NCBI GenBank assembly: GCA_903830945.1
Contig: CAIKVT010000013.1
Coordinates: 1-64,000, forward strand
DNA: 64,000 bases
Origin: an uncultured Elusimicrobia bacterium
GTDB taxonomy: Bacteria > Elusimicrobiota > Elusimicrobia > UBA1565 > UBA9628
Direction of reading: 5' to 3'
The notes beneath the pieces are model-generated. The model had not been told where the DNA came from. It ran no database searches and saw only the letters and a program-made list of their open reading frames with translations. This document shows positions 9,039 to 17,283 of this stretch, one piece after another. How positions within the stretch are numbered: position 1 is the stretch's first letter; each line of letters opens with the position of its first letter. The position numbers and the translations under genes are program-made.

Positions 9039-9068
9039 ATTATAGGAATTCAAGGGCCCGCTTTTCAT
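9039..9068 (-). promoter_or_regulatory. fabH promoter with -10 abutting the start codon
   Basis: On the minus strand TATAAT (9044-9039) is followed by GTATCA and then ATG at 9032. An ATGAAA -35-like hexamer (9068-9063) lies 18 bases upstream. Transcription would begin at or within a base or two of the A of ATG. No Shine-Dalgarno is present. Confidence 0.6.
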
Positions 9069-9094
9069 ACAATCATGCCTACAGAGGAGGTGCC

Positions 9095-10504
9095 ATGAAC
9101 GACGCACTTACAATAGGATTCTACGGCGCGGCAGCAGAGGTGACCGGCTCACGCCATCTCATCAGCGCGGCAGGCTCACGCGTGCTGCTCGACTGCGGCA
9201 TGTTCCAGGGCCACCGGCGGGAGACGCTCGACAAGAACCGCAGCTTTCCATTTCCTCCGGAGAATCTTCAGGCGGTGGTGCTCTCACATGCCCACGTCGA
9301 CCACTCCGGTGCCCTGCCGCTCCTCTACAAGAAAGGAGCCCAGGCGCCTCTATGGTGCACTCCTGTCACGCAGGAGCTGACCGCCCTCATGCTCCTAGAC
9401 TCGGCGCGCATCCAGGAGTCGGACGCCCGCTTCTTTAATAAGATCCACGCCGCCGACGGCCAGCGAATCACCCCTCTTTACAGCGAAGATGACGTCCGGC
9501 ACTGCCTTGGACACCTTCGCGCGCGCGACTTCGGCGCCTCCCTGGAAGCGGCTGGCGGCATCACGGCGAGTTTCGCCAGCGCCGGCCATGTCCTGGGCTC
9601 GGCAATGGTTCTGCTCGACGTCTCCGTGCCCGGCGGTCGGCGGCGCATCCTCTTCACGGGCGACCTGGGCCGACGCCAGTCATTGCTCCTGCAGCCGCCC
9701 ATCCCACCACAGGGCGCGGATTATCTACTCATAGAGAGCACCTATGGCGGCCGCAGCCATGCCCCGTTGGGGGATCTCGCCGGCGCCTTTGCCGCCGTGG
9801 TACGGCGCGCCATAGCGGATAAAGGCAAGATCCTCATCCCCTCCTTCGCGCTTGAGCGCACCCAGGAGATCGTGTTTATGCTGGAAAAGCTGCGCCGCGA
9901 GCACGGCATACCGCCCATCCCGCTCTACGTAGACAGCCCCATGGCCGTGGAGATCACCAACATCTTCAACCGCCACCTCGCGGACTCTGGTTTCTCACCA
10001 GCCTTTAAGGACTACACGGCCAAGGCCGGGGACCCATTCGGCATGGACAGCGTGCACTACGTGCGCACCAAGGAAGAATCCCAAGCCTTGAACGACCTTC
10101 CCGGGCCCATGATCATCCTCTCGGCCTCGGGCATGTGTGAAGGCGGCCGAATCCTGCACCACTTGCGCAACAACATAAACAAGGAGACGACCACCGTCCT
10201 GCTTGTAGGACATCAAGCCGAGGGCACGCTGGGCCGACACCTGCAGGACGGAGCCAAGAAAGTCAAGATCTTCGGCCTGGAACACGAGGTCCTGGCCAAG
10301 GTGGAGACCATGCACGCATTCTCCTCGCACGCGGATAAGGACGACCTCTTGGCCTTTATCGCGGCACTCGACCCCAAGCCCAGGGCGATATTCCTGGTTC
10401 ACGGCGACCCGGACCAGCGCGGGGCCTTGGCCCAGAGCTTGCAGGCCGCAGGAATCAAGGGCGTGGTCTGCCCCAAGTTCGGACAGGTTGTGACGCTTGA
10501 CTAG
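9095..10504 (+). CDS. Beta-CASP metallo-beta-lactamase-fold hydrolase (RNA-specificity type)
   Basis: A 469-residue enzyme with an N-terminal metallo-beta-lactamase domain, an inserted beta-CASP domain and a C-terminal RNA-metabolising MBL segment. Metal-binding marks are 'LSHAHVDHSGALP' (HxHxDH), 'GHVLGSAM' and 'FTGDLGR'. Beta-CASP marks include 'YVDSPMA' and 'ILSASGMCEGGRI', and the late His lies in 'AFSSHADKDDLL'. Relatives are endo- or exoribonucleases of the CPSF73/YSH1 type. A strong GAGGAGG Shine-Dalgarno sits five bases before this ATG, which decides the start over the longer frame. The M3 peptidase gene follows 12 bases after its stop. Confidence 0.92.
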   Translation: MNDALTIGFYGAAAEVTGSRHLISAAGSRVLLDCGMFQGHRRETLDKNRSFPFPPENLQAVVLSHAHVDHSGALPLLYKKGAQAPLWCTPVTQELTALMLLDSARIQESDARFFNKIHAADGQRITPLYSEDDVRHCLGHLRARDFGASLEAAGGITASFASAGHVLGSAMVLLDVSVPGGRRRILFTGDLGRRQSLLLQPPIPPQGADYLLIESTYGGRSHAPLGDLAGAFAAVVRRAIADKGKILIPSFALERTQEIVFMLEKLRREHGIPPIPLYVDSPMAVEITNIFNRHLADSGFSPAFKDYTAKAGDPFGMDSVHYVRTKEESQALNDLPGPMIILSASGMCEGGRILHHLRNNINKETTTVLLVGHQAEGTLGRHLQDGAKKVKIFGLEHEVLAKVETMHAFSSHADKDDLLAFIAALDPKPRAIFLVHGDPDQRGALAQSLQAAGIKGVVCPKFGQVVTLD

Positions 10505-10516
10505 AGGAGAACAATC

Positions 10517-12673
10517 TTGAAAACCTTACTATTGACGATGCTGGCTGTGGGCTGCGCGATTGCCGCGAACGCCCAACCGCCGGCAGCGGCGCTGTCGCCG
10601 GATAATCCGTTCTTCCAGCCCAGCACACTGCCCTACCAATTCCCGCCGTTCGACAAGATCAAGGACGCTGATTTCAGGCCCGCGTTCGAGGCCGGAATGG
10701 CCGAGCAGCGCAAGGAGGTCGACGCGATCGCGCGCGATTTCGCACCCGCGACTTTCGCCAACACGATCGTCGCACTCGAGCGCTCCGGAAGGCTTTTAGC
10801 GCGCGTTTTGAAAACTTTTTACAACCTCAACGCCTCGAACACCAACGACGAGATGCAGAAGGTCCAGGTGGAGATGGCCCCGAAGCTGGCGGCTCACCAG
10901 GACGCGATCGCTCTTGATCCGGCTCTGTTTGCGCGGATCGACGCGCTCTACCGGCAGCGGGACGGCCTCGGCCTGGACGCGGAGCCGGCGCAGCTGCTCG
11001 AGCGCTATTACCAACAGTTCGTGCGCGCCGGCGCGCGCCTGTCTGAGTCCGATAAGGCCGCGCTCAAGCAGCTGAATGTCACGGCGTCTTCCCTAACCAC
11101 TCATTTTGAGCAGAATCTGCTCAAAAACGCGAAGAACGGTGCCGTTGTCATCGACAACGTCGCGGACCTGGAAGGCCTGCCTGCTGAGCAGGTCGGCGCT
11201 GCCGCTGAGGCGGCGAAAGCACGCGGGCTCTCCGGCAAGTGGGTCATCTCCCTACAGAACACGACGATCCAGCCCGCGCTGGAGCAGATGAAGAGCCGCG
11301 CGCTGCGCGAGCGCGTCTACCGCGCCTCCGTCGCTCGCGGGGTCGGCGGCGACGCCGACAACATCGCCCTCATCGCCCAGATCGTCTCCCTGCGCGCCAA
11401 GCAGGCCGCGCTGCTCGGTTATCCTAATTACGCCGCGTACTCGCTTGAGGACGAGGCCGCCCGCACTCCGGGAGCGGTCAATCAAATGCTCGCCGAGCTC
11501 GGACGGGCCGCCTTGATCAAGGCGCGCAGCGAAGCGGCGGAGATTCAGAATTTGATCGACGACCAAGCGAAAGCCGCTCAATCTAAACCATTTAAGCTGC
11601 AGCCGTGGGACTGGGCGTTTTACGCCCAGCAGGTGCGCAAAGCGCGCTACGATTTCGACGACGCGCAGGTGAAGCCCTATTTCGAGCTCAACCACGTCCT
11701 AAAGGACGGCGTCTTCTTCGCCGCGCAGGAACTCTACGGCGTCACCTTTAAGGAGCGCACGGACCTGCCGCGGTACCGGCCCGAGCTGCGCGTGTTCGAG
11801 GCTTTTGACGAGGGCGGCTCGTCGCTCGGGCTGCTGGTCCGCGACGATTTCGCGCGCGACAACAAGAATGGTGGGGCTTGGATGGACTCCTTCGTTGACC
11901 AAGCCGGGCTCTTCGACCAGAAGCCGGTGATTATCAACAACCTTAACCTCGCGAAGCCGGCGGAAGGCCAGCCGGTGCTTCTGACCTTCGACGAGGTGAC
12001 CACGATGTTCCACGAGTTCGGTCACGGGCTTCACGGCCTGTTCTCGCACGTCAAGTATCCGATGCTGGCCGGCACCAACGTTCCTCCGGACTTCGTCGAG
12101 TACCCATCGCAGTTCAATGAGATGTGGGCGCGCGAGCCGGAGATCGTGGCTCGCTTCGCGAAGAATTACCAGACCGGAGAGCCGATGCCGAAGGCGCTGC
12201 TTGACAAGGTGATCGCGGCGCAACTATACGGCGAGGGCTACGCCACTACCGAGTATCTCGAGGCCGCGACGATCGACCAGTCCTGGCACCAGATCCCCGT
12301 GTCGCGCGCGCCGTCGGCCGCCGGCGTCATAGCGTTTGAAGAGTCGGCGCTCAGAAAGGCCGGCATGTCGTACGCGCCGGTGCCGCCGCGCTATCACAGC
12401 CCATATTTCGCGCATGCCTTCAGCGGGGGTTACGCAGCCGCCTATTACGCCTACATCTGGAGCGAGGTGCTCGCACGCGACACCGGCCGCTGGTTCCACA
12501 CGCACGGCGGGATCAGCCGCGCTAACGGAGACTACTTTCGGGCCAAGGTACTTTCGCGCGGCCGGACGATGGAACCGGGCGTCCTTTTCGAGCAGTTCTA
12601 CGGTCAAGCGCCGAGCGTCGAGCCGCTGCTTGAGTACCGCGGCCTCGGCGGCACGCCGCCCTCCCGCCGGTAG
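10517..12673 (+). CDS. dcp: M3 family metallopeptidase (peptidyl-dipeptidase Dcp-like)
   Basis: A 718-residue zinc peptidase of the M3 family. 'FHEFGHGLHGLFSH' holds the HExxH zinc site, with the downstream Glu in the following helix ('EYPSQFNEMW'). A signal peptide, 'MKTLLLTMLAVGCAIAANA', sends it to the periplasm, where Dcp-type enzymes remove C-terminal dipeptides. It starts with TTG, supported by GAGGAG seven bases upstream. The length matches Dcp (about 680-720). Its codon use favours GCG and CGC more than the neighbouring genes, which favour GCC, so horizontal acquisition is possible. Oligopeptidase A is the alternative, but that protein lacks a signal peptide. Confidence 0.9.
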   Translation: MKTLLLTMLAVGCAIAANAQPPAAALSPDNPFFQPSTLPYQFPPFDKIKDADFRPAFEAGMAEQRKEVDAIARDFAPATFANTIVALERSGRLLARVLKTFYNLNASNTNDEMQKVQVEMAPKLAAHQDAIALDPALFARIDALYRQRDGLGLDAEPAQLLERYYQQFVRAGARLSESDKAALKQLNVTASSLTTHFEQNLLKNAKNGAVVIDNVADLEGLPAEQVGAAAEAAKARGLSGKWVISLQNTTIQPALEQMKSRALRERVYRASVARGVGGDADNIALIAQIVSLRAKQAALLGYPNYAAYSLEDEAARTPGAVNQMLAELGRAALIKARSEAAEIQNLIDDQAKAAQSKPFKLQPWDWAFYAQQVRKARYDFDDAQVKPYFELNHVLKDGVFFAAQELYGVTFKERTDLPRYRPELRVFEAFDEGGSSLGLLVRDDFARDNKNGGAWMDSFVDQAGLFDQKPVIINNLNLAKPAEGQPVLLTFDEVTTMFHEFGHGLHGLFSHVKYPMLAGTNVPPDFVEYPSQFNEMWAREPEIVARFAKNYQTGEPMPKALLDKVIAAQLYGEGYATTEYLEAATIDQSWHQIPVSRAPSAAGVIAFEESALRKAGMSYAPVPPRYHSPYFAHAFSGGYAAAYYAYIWSEVLARDTGRWFHTHGGISRANGDYFRAKVLSRGRTMEPGVLFEQFYGQAPSVEPLLEYRGLGGTPPSRR

Positions 12674-12757
12674 GAAAAGACAAATACGGGACCAAGCTCC
12701 ACGGCTGCTTCATCCCCGCCGTTCGGGAAGCGTTATGCTAAGCTGCAAAAATAGCGC

Positions 12758-12763
12758 TATCAT
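12758..12763 (+). promoter_or_regulatory. -10-like hexamer six bases before the ATG
   Basis: TATCAT is followed by ATAGGC and then the ATG at 12770, with no Shine-Dalgarno. The same 6-base spacing occurs before fabH, hom, the dGTPase gene and the gene starting at 36189. No clear -35 was found here. Confidence 0.45.
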
Positions 12764-12769
12764 ATAGGC

Positions 12770-13273
12770 ATGTTCGGCCGGCTCTTCCACGCCCTGCTGG
12801 CCGCGAGCGTCGTAGCTGGCGCCGCGGCCGGGGCCAGCTACGGCGTCACCCACTGGGTTCCGGAAGGCCGCATCCACCAAGCCGTGGAGCGCTGGATCAC
12901 GGCTCCGGGCCAAGCCGTCTACACCCGCCTTAAAGAAGATCAAGCCGTGCGCAAAAAAGTGGAAGCGGGGCAGAAGCGCCTCGAGCAAGCCGGTCTGGAC
13001 CTCAAGGGTTTCCAGGACTCCCTGGTCGGGGCGGAACTCGCCAAGGGCGCGGCCAAAGCCAAGGCCGAAGCGCGGCGCCTCATGCACCTCTACAACGTGG
13101 GGACTTGGGCCGGCGTTGGCTTCGCGGTCTGCCTGGCCCTGACCTTGCTCTTCGGCATTGAATCCATCGGAGCCGCGCTCGCCCTGGGCCTCAAGGTCAC
13201 CCTCGCCTTGATCTTCCTACAGGGCGCGCTCATCCTGGGCGGAGTGCTGGCACTCTCCAAGCTCGGCGGCTGA
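12770..13273 (+). CDS. Hypothetical membrane protein, 167 aa
   Basis: An unrecognised protein with an N-terminal hydrophobic segment (residues about 5-28), a central charged, helical stretch (about 45-105, rich in Lys, Glu, Gln and Ala) and two C-terminal membrane segments (about 113-135 and 138-160). The layout suggests an anchored periplasmic or cytoplasmic coiled helix between membrane anchors. It lies 35 bases before hom but probably has its own promoter, as does hom. No function can be offered. Confidence 0.6.
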   Translation: MFGRLFHALLAASVVAGAAAGASYGVTHWVPEGRIHQAVERWITAPGQAVYTRLKEDQAVRKKVEAGQKRLEQAGLDLKGFQDSLVGAELAKGAAKAKAEARRLMHLYNVGTWAGVGFAVCLALTLLFGIESIGAALALGLKVTLALIFLQGALILGGVLALSKLGG

Positions 13274-13289
13274 CCAAGAGTCTGTCGCA

Positions 13290-13307
13290 GATTTAGTAGA
13301 CTAAATC
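13290..13307 (+). promoter_or_regulatory. Perfect inverted repeat and -10 region at the hom start
   Basis: GATTTAGT and ACTAAATC form a perfect 8-base inverted repeat around AG, ending one base before the hom ATG. It contains TAGACT (13297-13302), followed by AAATCC and ATG, giving the six-base -10-to-start spacing. The site could be both promoter and operator. No Shine-Dalgarno is visible. Confidence 0.5.
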
Positions 13308-13308
13308 C

Positions 13309-14592
13309 ATGCGCACCATACGCCTTGCAGTCGCAGGCTTGGGCGTGGTGGGATCCGAGACCGTGCGCCTGCTCAGATCCCGGCGCGAAAGCCTCTGCCG
13401 CCGCCTCGGCGCCCGGCTGGAGCTCACCGCCGTTTGCGACCGGCAGGCCGCGGCCCGCCGCCTCGGCCTGCCAACCTCGGTGCGGCACTTCACTGACCCG
13501 GGACGTCTGGCTGCCCTGCCCGGCGTAGACGCGGTAGTCGAACTCCTAGGCGGTCTAGAAGCACCGCGCCGCCTGGTCCTAGGCTGCTTGCGCCGAGGCC
13601 TGAGCGTGGTCACGGCCAACACACGACTCTTGGCCCATTCCTGGGACGAGTTGCGCACGGCTGCGACCAAAGGCGGCGGCCGGCTGCATTTCGAAGCCAG
13701 CGTGGCCGGCGGCATCCCCATCCTCAAAGCCCTGGACTTAAGCCTCGCCGGCGACCGCGTCGAGGCTGTCTATGGCATCCTCAACGGCACCACCAATTTC
13801 ATCCTCACGCGCATGGCAGAAGGCATGGAGCCGATTGACGCACTGCGCCGGGCCCAGGAGCTGGGCCTGGCCGAAAAAAATCCCGCTCTCGACCTGAACG
13901 GCCGCGACACCGCGGACAAGGTCTCGGTCCTAGCCTCACTTGTGACCGGCGCCTGGCTGAGGCCGGACCAGGTGCGCACGCAGGGTATCCAAGAGATCGG
14001 GATCGAGGACATGGCTTTCGCCGAGACCACGCTGGGGCGCCGGGTCAAGCTTCTGGGAGTCGCGCGATTCCCGGAAAAAGCAGAGTCCCGCGTCGAGGCT
14101 TTCGTTGGCCCCTCCTTGGTCCCGCTGGAGCACCCGCTTGCCTCGGTCCAAGACGAGTTCAACGCGGTCCTGGTGCGCGCCGCCTCGGCCGGAGACCTCA
14201 TGTTCTACGGCAAAGGCGCCGGCGCGGGCCCTGCGGCCAGCGCCGTGTTGGGAGATGTCATGGCACTGGGTCGAGAGCTGCTCTCCGGGGCCAAACCGGC
14301 CGCCCATAGGTCCGGTCCCGCGCCCAGGCTGTGTGATTCGGATTGCGCTTTTTACCTGCGCTTGGGTGCTTTGGACCGGCCCGGTGTTCTCTCTGCCGTC
14401 ACCGCGACCCTGGGCCGGCTCGGCATCTCGATTGCCACCATCAACCAACCCGGAGGCTGCGACCCTAAGAACGTGCCGATCATCATCACCACGCATCCGA
14501 CCAGCCCCGGCACCTTCGGCCGCGCCGTGCGCGACATCCTCGCTTTGCCGAACGTCTCGCGCCGCCACACCGTGATGCGACTGCTGCCCTGA
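13309..14592 (+). CDS. hom: Homoserine dehydrogenase with ACT domain
   Basis: A 427-residue homoserine dehydrogenase that reduces aspartate semialdehyde to homoserine with NAD(P)H. The nucleotide site is 'GLGVVGSETV' (residues 10-19). The catalytic domain carries 'GILNGTTNFIL' and 'DLNGRDTADK', with D200 and K204 matching conserved catalytic residues. The C-terminal ACT domain ('YLRLGALDRPGVLSAV') is the usual site of threonine feedback. Oddly, the conserved Lys of the 'TANK' motif is Thr105 ('VVTANTRLLA'). The stop overlaps the thrC ATG by one base, so hom-thrC-thrB is one operon. Confidence 0.93.
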   Translation: MRTIRLAVAGLGVVGSETVRLLRSRRESLCRRLGARLELTAVCDRQAAARRLGLPTSVRHFTDPGRLAALPGVDAVVELLGGLEAPRRLVLGCLRRGLSVVTANTRLLAHSWDELRTAATKGGGRLHFEASVAGGIPILKALDLSLAGDRVEAVYGILNGTTNFILTRMAEGMEPIDALRRAQELGLAEKNPALDLNGRDTADKVSVLASLVTGAWLRPDQVRTQGIQEIGIEDMAFAETTLGRRVKLLGVARFPEKAESRVEAFVGPSLVPLEHPLASVQDEFNAVLVRAASAGDLMFYGKGAGAGPAASAVLGDVMALGRELLSGAKPAAHRSGPAPRLCDSDCAFYLRLGALDRPGVLSAVTATLGRLGISIATINQPGGCDPKNVPIIITTHPTSPGTFGRAVRDILALPNVSRRHTVMRLLP

Positions 14593-15608
14593 TGACTCTC
14601 ATAGACCGCTACCGGGGCCGGCTGCCCGTGACGAGCCGCACCCCGATAGTGTCTTTAGGCGAGGGGAACACACCCCTCATCCGCGCTGACCGCCTGGCAA
14701 AAGCCGCGGGCCTGCGGCCGGGCTCGGTGCACCTGAAATTCGAAGGGACCAATCCCACGGGCTCCTTCAAAGACCGCGGCATGACCGTGGCCATGTCCAA
14801 GGCTCTGGAAGAAGGTTCCCGGGGCGTGCTCTGCGCCTCGACCGGCAACACCGCGGCCTCGGCGTCTGCCTATGCCGCCAAAGCCGGCCTGCGCTGCGTG
14901 GTCTTCCTGCCCCGCGGCGCCGTGGCTTTAGGCAAGCTCATGCAGGCCATCATGCACGGGGCCGAGATCGTGGAGGTCGCTGGCAACTTCGACGCGGCGC
15001 TCAAGGCCGCCCTGCGGATCGCCGCGGAGCAGGATTTCACCGTGGTCAATTCCTCCAACCCGTTCCGCATCGAGGGTCAGAAGACCGCGGCCTTTGAAGT
15101 GGCCGAGGTTCTGGGCCGGGCCCCGGACTTCCAGTTCATGCCCGTGGGCAACGCCGGAAACATCACCGCATACTGGAAGGGCTACAAAGAACTCGGCGGC
15201 GCCCGGACACACATGATGGGCTTCCAGGCCGCGGGCGCAGCACCCTTGGTGTTGGGCCATATGGTCCGGGACCCCAAGACCGTGGCCACGGCCATCCGCA
15301 TCGGCGACCCTTATTCCAAAGCCAGCGCCCTAGCCGCGCGCGATGAATCCGGCGGCATGATCGGCTCGGTGACCGATGGCCAGATCTTGGCCGCCTACCG
15401 CTTTTTGGCGCATGAAGAAGGCGTGTTTTGCGAGCCGGCCAGCGCGGCCGGGGTGGCGGGCCTGCTCAAACTCGCTCGTGCCGGCCGCAAGCCGCGCGGC
15501 ACCGTGGTCTGCGTGCTCACGGGCCATGGTCTGAAAGACCCCGATACCGCGGCGCGCTTCGCCCCCCGCCGCCGGGCCTTCACGCCGGGCCGGAGGTTCG
15601 AGCTATGA
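14592..15608 (+). CDS. thrC: Threonine synthase
   Basis: A 338-residue PLP enzyme that turns O-phosphohomoserine into threonine. The PLP lysine is in 'NPTGSFKDRGM', and 'STGNTAASASAY' is the phosphate/substrate loop. The C-terminal 'GHGLKDPDTA' is typical of the short bacterial ThrC type (about 350 residues, without the long extra N-terminal domain). It starts on the last base of hom (TGATG) and overlaps thrB by four bases (ATGA), so the three pathway genes are translationally linked. Confidence 0.95.
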   Translation: MTLIDRYRGRLPVTSRTPIVSLGEGNTPLIRADRLAKAAGLRPGSVHLKFEGTNPTGSFKDRGMTVAMSKALEEGSRGVLCASTGNTAASASAYAAKAGLRCVVFLPRGAVALGKLMQAIMHGAEIVEVAGNFDAALKAALRIAAEQDFTVVNSSNPFRIEGQKTAAFEVAEVLGRAPDFQFMPVGNAGNITAYWKGYKELGGARTHMMGFQAAGAAPLVLGHMVRDPKTVATAIRIGDPYSKASALAARDESGGMIGSVTDGQILAAYRFLAHEEGVFCEPASAAGVAGLLKLARAGRKPRGTVVCVLTGHGLKDPDTAARFAPRRRAFTPGRRFEL

Positions 15609-16522
15609 GCGTGATTCAGAAGGTGCAGGTCAAGGTTCCGGCTTCCACCAGCAACATCGGACCGGGATTTGACTGTCTGGGCATGGCCCTGCAGCTTTAT
15701 AACGAGCTCGTGTTGGAGAAGCATTCCGAGGACGGCCCGCCCGTAGTCGAGATCCAGGGCGAGGGCGCGCAGTCCTTGCCTAAGGATAAGAGCAACCTCA
15801 TGGTCCGCGCCGCTGGAACGGTCATCGCCGGACGCTTCGCCAATCGCCTGGTCTTCAAAGCCGTCAACCGCATCCCGCTGGCCAGGGGCCTAGGCTCCAG
15901 CGCGGCTGCCATCGTGGCCGGTCTCTTCGCGGCCAACCGGCTCCTGGAGCCTTCGCCGCTCACGGACGAACAGCTTTTCGAATACGCGGTGGTGCTCGAA
16001 GGTCATCCCGACAACGTGGCGCCCGCTATCAAGGGCGGAGTCACCCTCTCCATAAAGGAGCACAAAGCCGTGCGCAATCTGGCCTTGAAGCCCCACAAAG
16101 ACCTCACGGCTGTAGTCTGTATCCCGGATTTCCCATTGGAGACGGCCAAGGCCCGCGCGGTCCTACCCGACACCGTCCTGCGCGAGGCCGCGGTCGAAAA
16201 TGTCTCACGCGCCATGCTTTTGGCCTCAGCCATCGAGCGCGGCCGATGGGAGGACTTGGCCGCGGCCATGGGCGACCGCCTGCACCAGCCCTACCGGGCC
16301 CCTCTGATTCCGGGATTTAGTGACGTTCTTAAGTCCGCTCAGGCGGCAGGCACTTGCGGGGCCGCCCTCTCTGGCTCGGGGCCGACGGTGCTGGCTTTGT
16401 GCCGCCAAGGGCCGCAAGCGCAGGCCATCGGCGAGGCCATGGTCAAAGCCTTCGCCGCGCATCAGGTGGCAAGCCGCGCGGAGATCCTGAAAATCGAGCG
16501 CTCGGGCGTGCTGGTCTCCTGA
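15605..16522 (+). CDS. thrB: Homoserine kinase
   Basis: A 305-residue GHMP-family kinase that phosphorylates homoserine. The N-terminal 'VPASTSNIGPGFDCLGMAL' and the ATP loop 'LARGLGSSAAAIV' are diagnostic of ThrB. The start at the ATGA overlap with thrC is chosen because the family begins 'V.VPASTSN'; the longer frame only adds thrC-overlapping codons. The order hom-thrC-thrB supplies every step from aspartate semialdehyde to threonine. The first step, aspartokinase, is encoded at 21962. Confidence 0.95.
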   Translation: MSVIQKVQVKVPASTSNIGPGFDCLGMALQLYNELVLEKHSEDGPPVVEIQGEGAQSLPKDKSNLMVRAAGTVIAGRFANRLVFKAVNRIPLARGLGSSAAAIVAGLFAANRLLEPSPLTDEQLFEYAVVLEGHPDNVAPAIKGGVTLSIKEHKAVRNLALKPHKDLTAVVCIPDFPLETAKARAVLPDTVLREAAVENVSRAMLLASAIERGRWEDLAAAMGDRLHQPYRAPLIPGFSDVLKSAQAAGTCGAALSGSGPTVLALCRQGPQAQAIGEAMVKAFAAHQVASRAEILKIERSGVLVS

Positions 16523-16597
16523 TTTCAGTGGAGATCATCGGGTTTCCATCTGGCAGAATGCTATCATGACTCGGTAAAGGAAGGCGTCTGCAAAGCC

Positions 16598-17278
16598 ATG
16601 CCAGAATCAGAAATCATCGTGCGCCTCAAAGACATCCATAAGACCTATATGCTCGACAAGGTCGAAGTCCCGGCCCTGAAAGGCATCACGACCGACATTT
16701 ATAAGAAAAGATTCAACGTCTTCATCGGCCAATCCGGAAGCGGAAAAACGACCCTTTTAAACATCATCGGCTGCATCGATACCCCCTCTCGCGGATCGAT
16801 CGAGATCTGCGGTCAAGACGTTACCGCGTTATCCGATGACGAGTTGTCAGACTTCCGCGCCCGCCACATAGGCTTCGTCTTCCAGACCTTCAATCTGATG
16901 CCCGTGCTCTGCGCGTATGAGAATGTAGAGTATCCTCTCCTTCTCACCAAGACTCCGGCGTCAGAACGCCGGGATAAGGTCCTTCTGGCTCTCGAGAAAG
17001 TGGGGCTGCTCGATCACAAGGACAAGCTGCCCAACGAACTCAGCGGGGGGCAGCGCCAGCGCGTCGCCATCGCCCGCGCGCTCGTCAAAAAGCCCGCACT
17101 CGTCCTGGCGGACGAGCCGACCGCCAACCTGGACCATAAGACCGGCAAAGAGATCATCGAGCTGATGCAGGGAATACAAGCATCGGGGGAAACGACCTTC
17201 ATCTTCTCCACGCACGACCGCAACCTCGTCTACAACTCCGAGGACCTCTTCATGATCATGGACGGCACCATCCTGTAG
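16598..17278 (+). CDS. ABC transporter ATPase, LolD/MacB type (module 1)
   Basis: A 226-residue ATPase with Walker A 'GQSGSGKTT', signature 'LSGGQRQRVAIARAL', Walker B 'LVLADEPT' and switch His in 'STHDRNL'. This short single-domain type pairs with FtsX/MacB-like permeases in mechanotransmission transporters such as LolCDE and MacB. It is followed after five bases by its permease gene, then by a LolA-like carrier and an outer-membrane barrel. TATCAT (16562-16567) is a possible -10. Confidence 0.93.
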   Translation: MPESEIIVRLKDIHKTYMLDKVEVPALKGITTDIYKKRFNVFIGQSGSGKTTLLNIIGCIDTPSRGSIEICGQDVTALSDDELSDFRARHIGFVFQTFNLMPVLCAYENVEYPLLLTKTPASERRDKVLLALEKVGLLDHKDKLPNELSGGQRQRVAIARALVKKPALVLADEPTANLDHKTGKEIIELMQGIQASGETTFIFSTHDRNLVYNSEDLFMIMDGTIL

Positions 17279-17283
17279 GCCTC

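Noticed and set aside
15428-15604. Upstream extension of thrB
   Set aside because: Overlaps thrC; homoserine kinases begin at the ATGA start.
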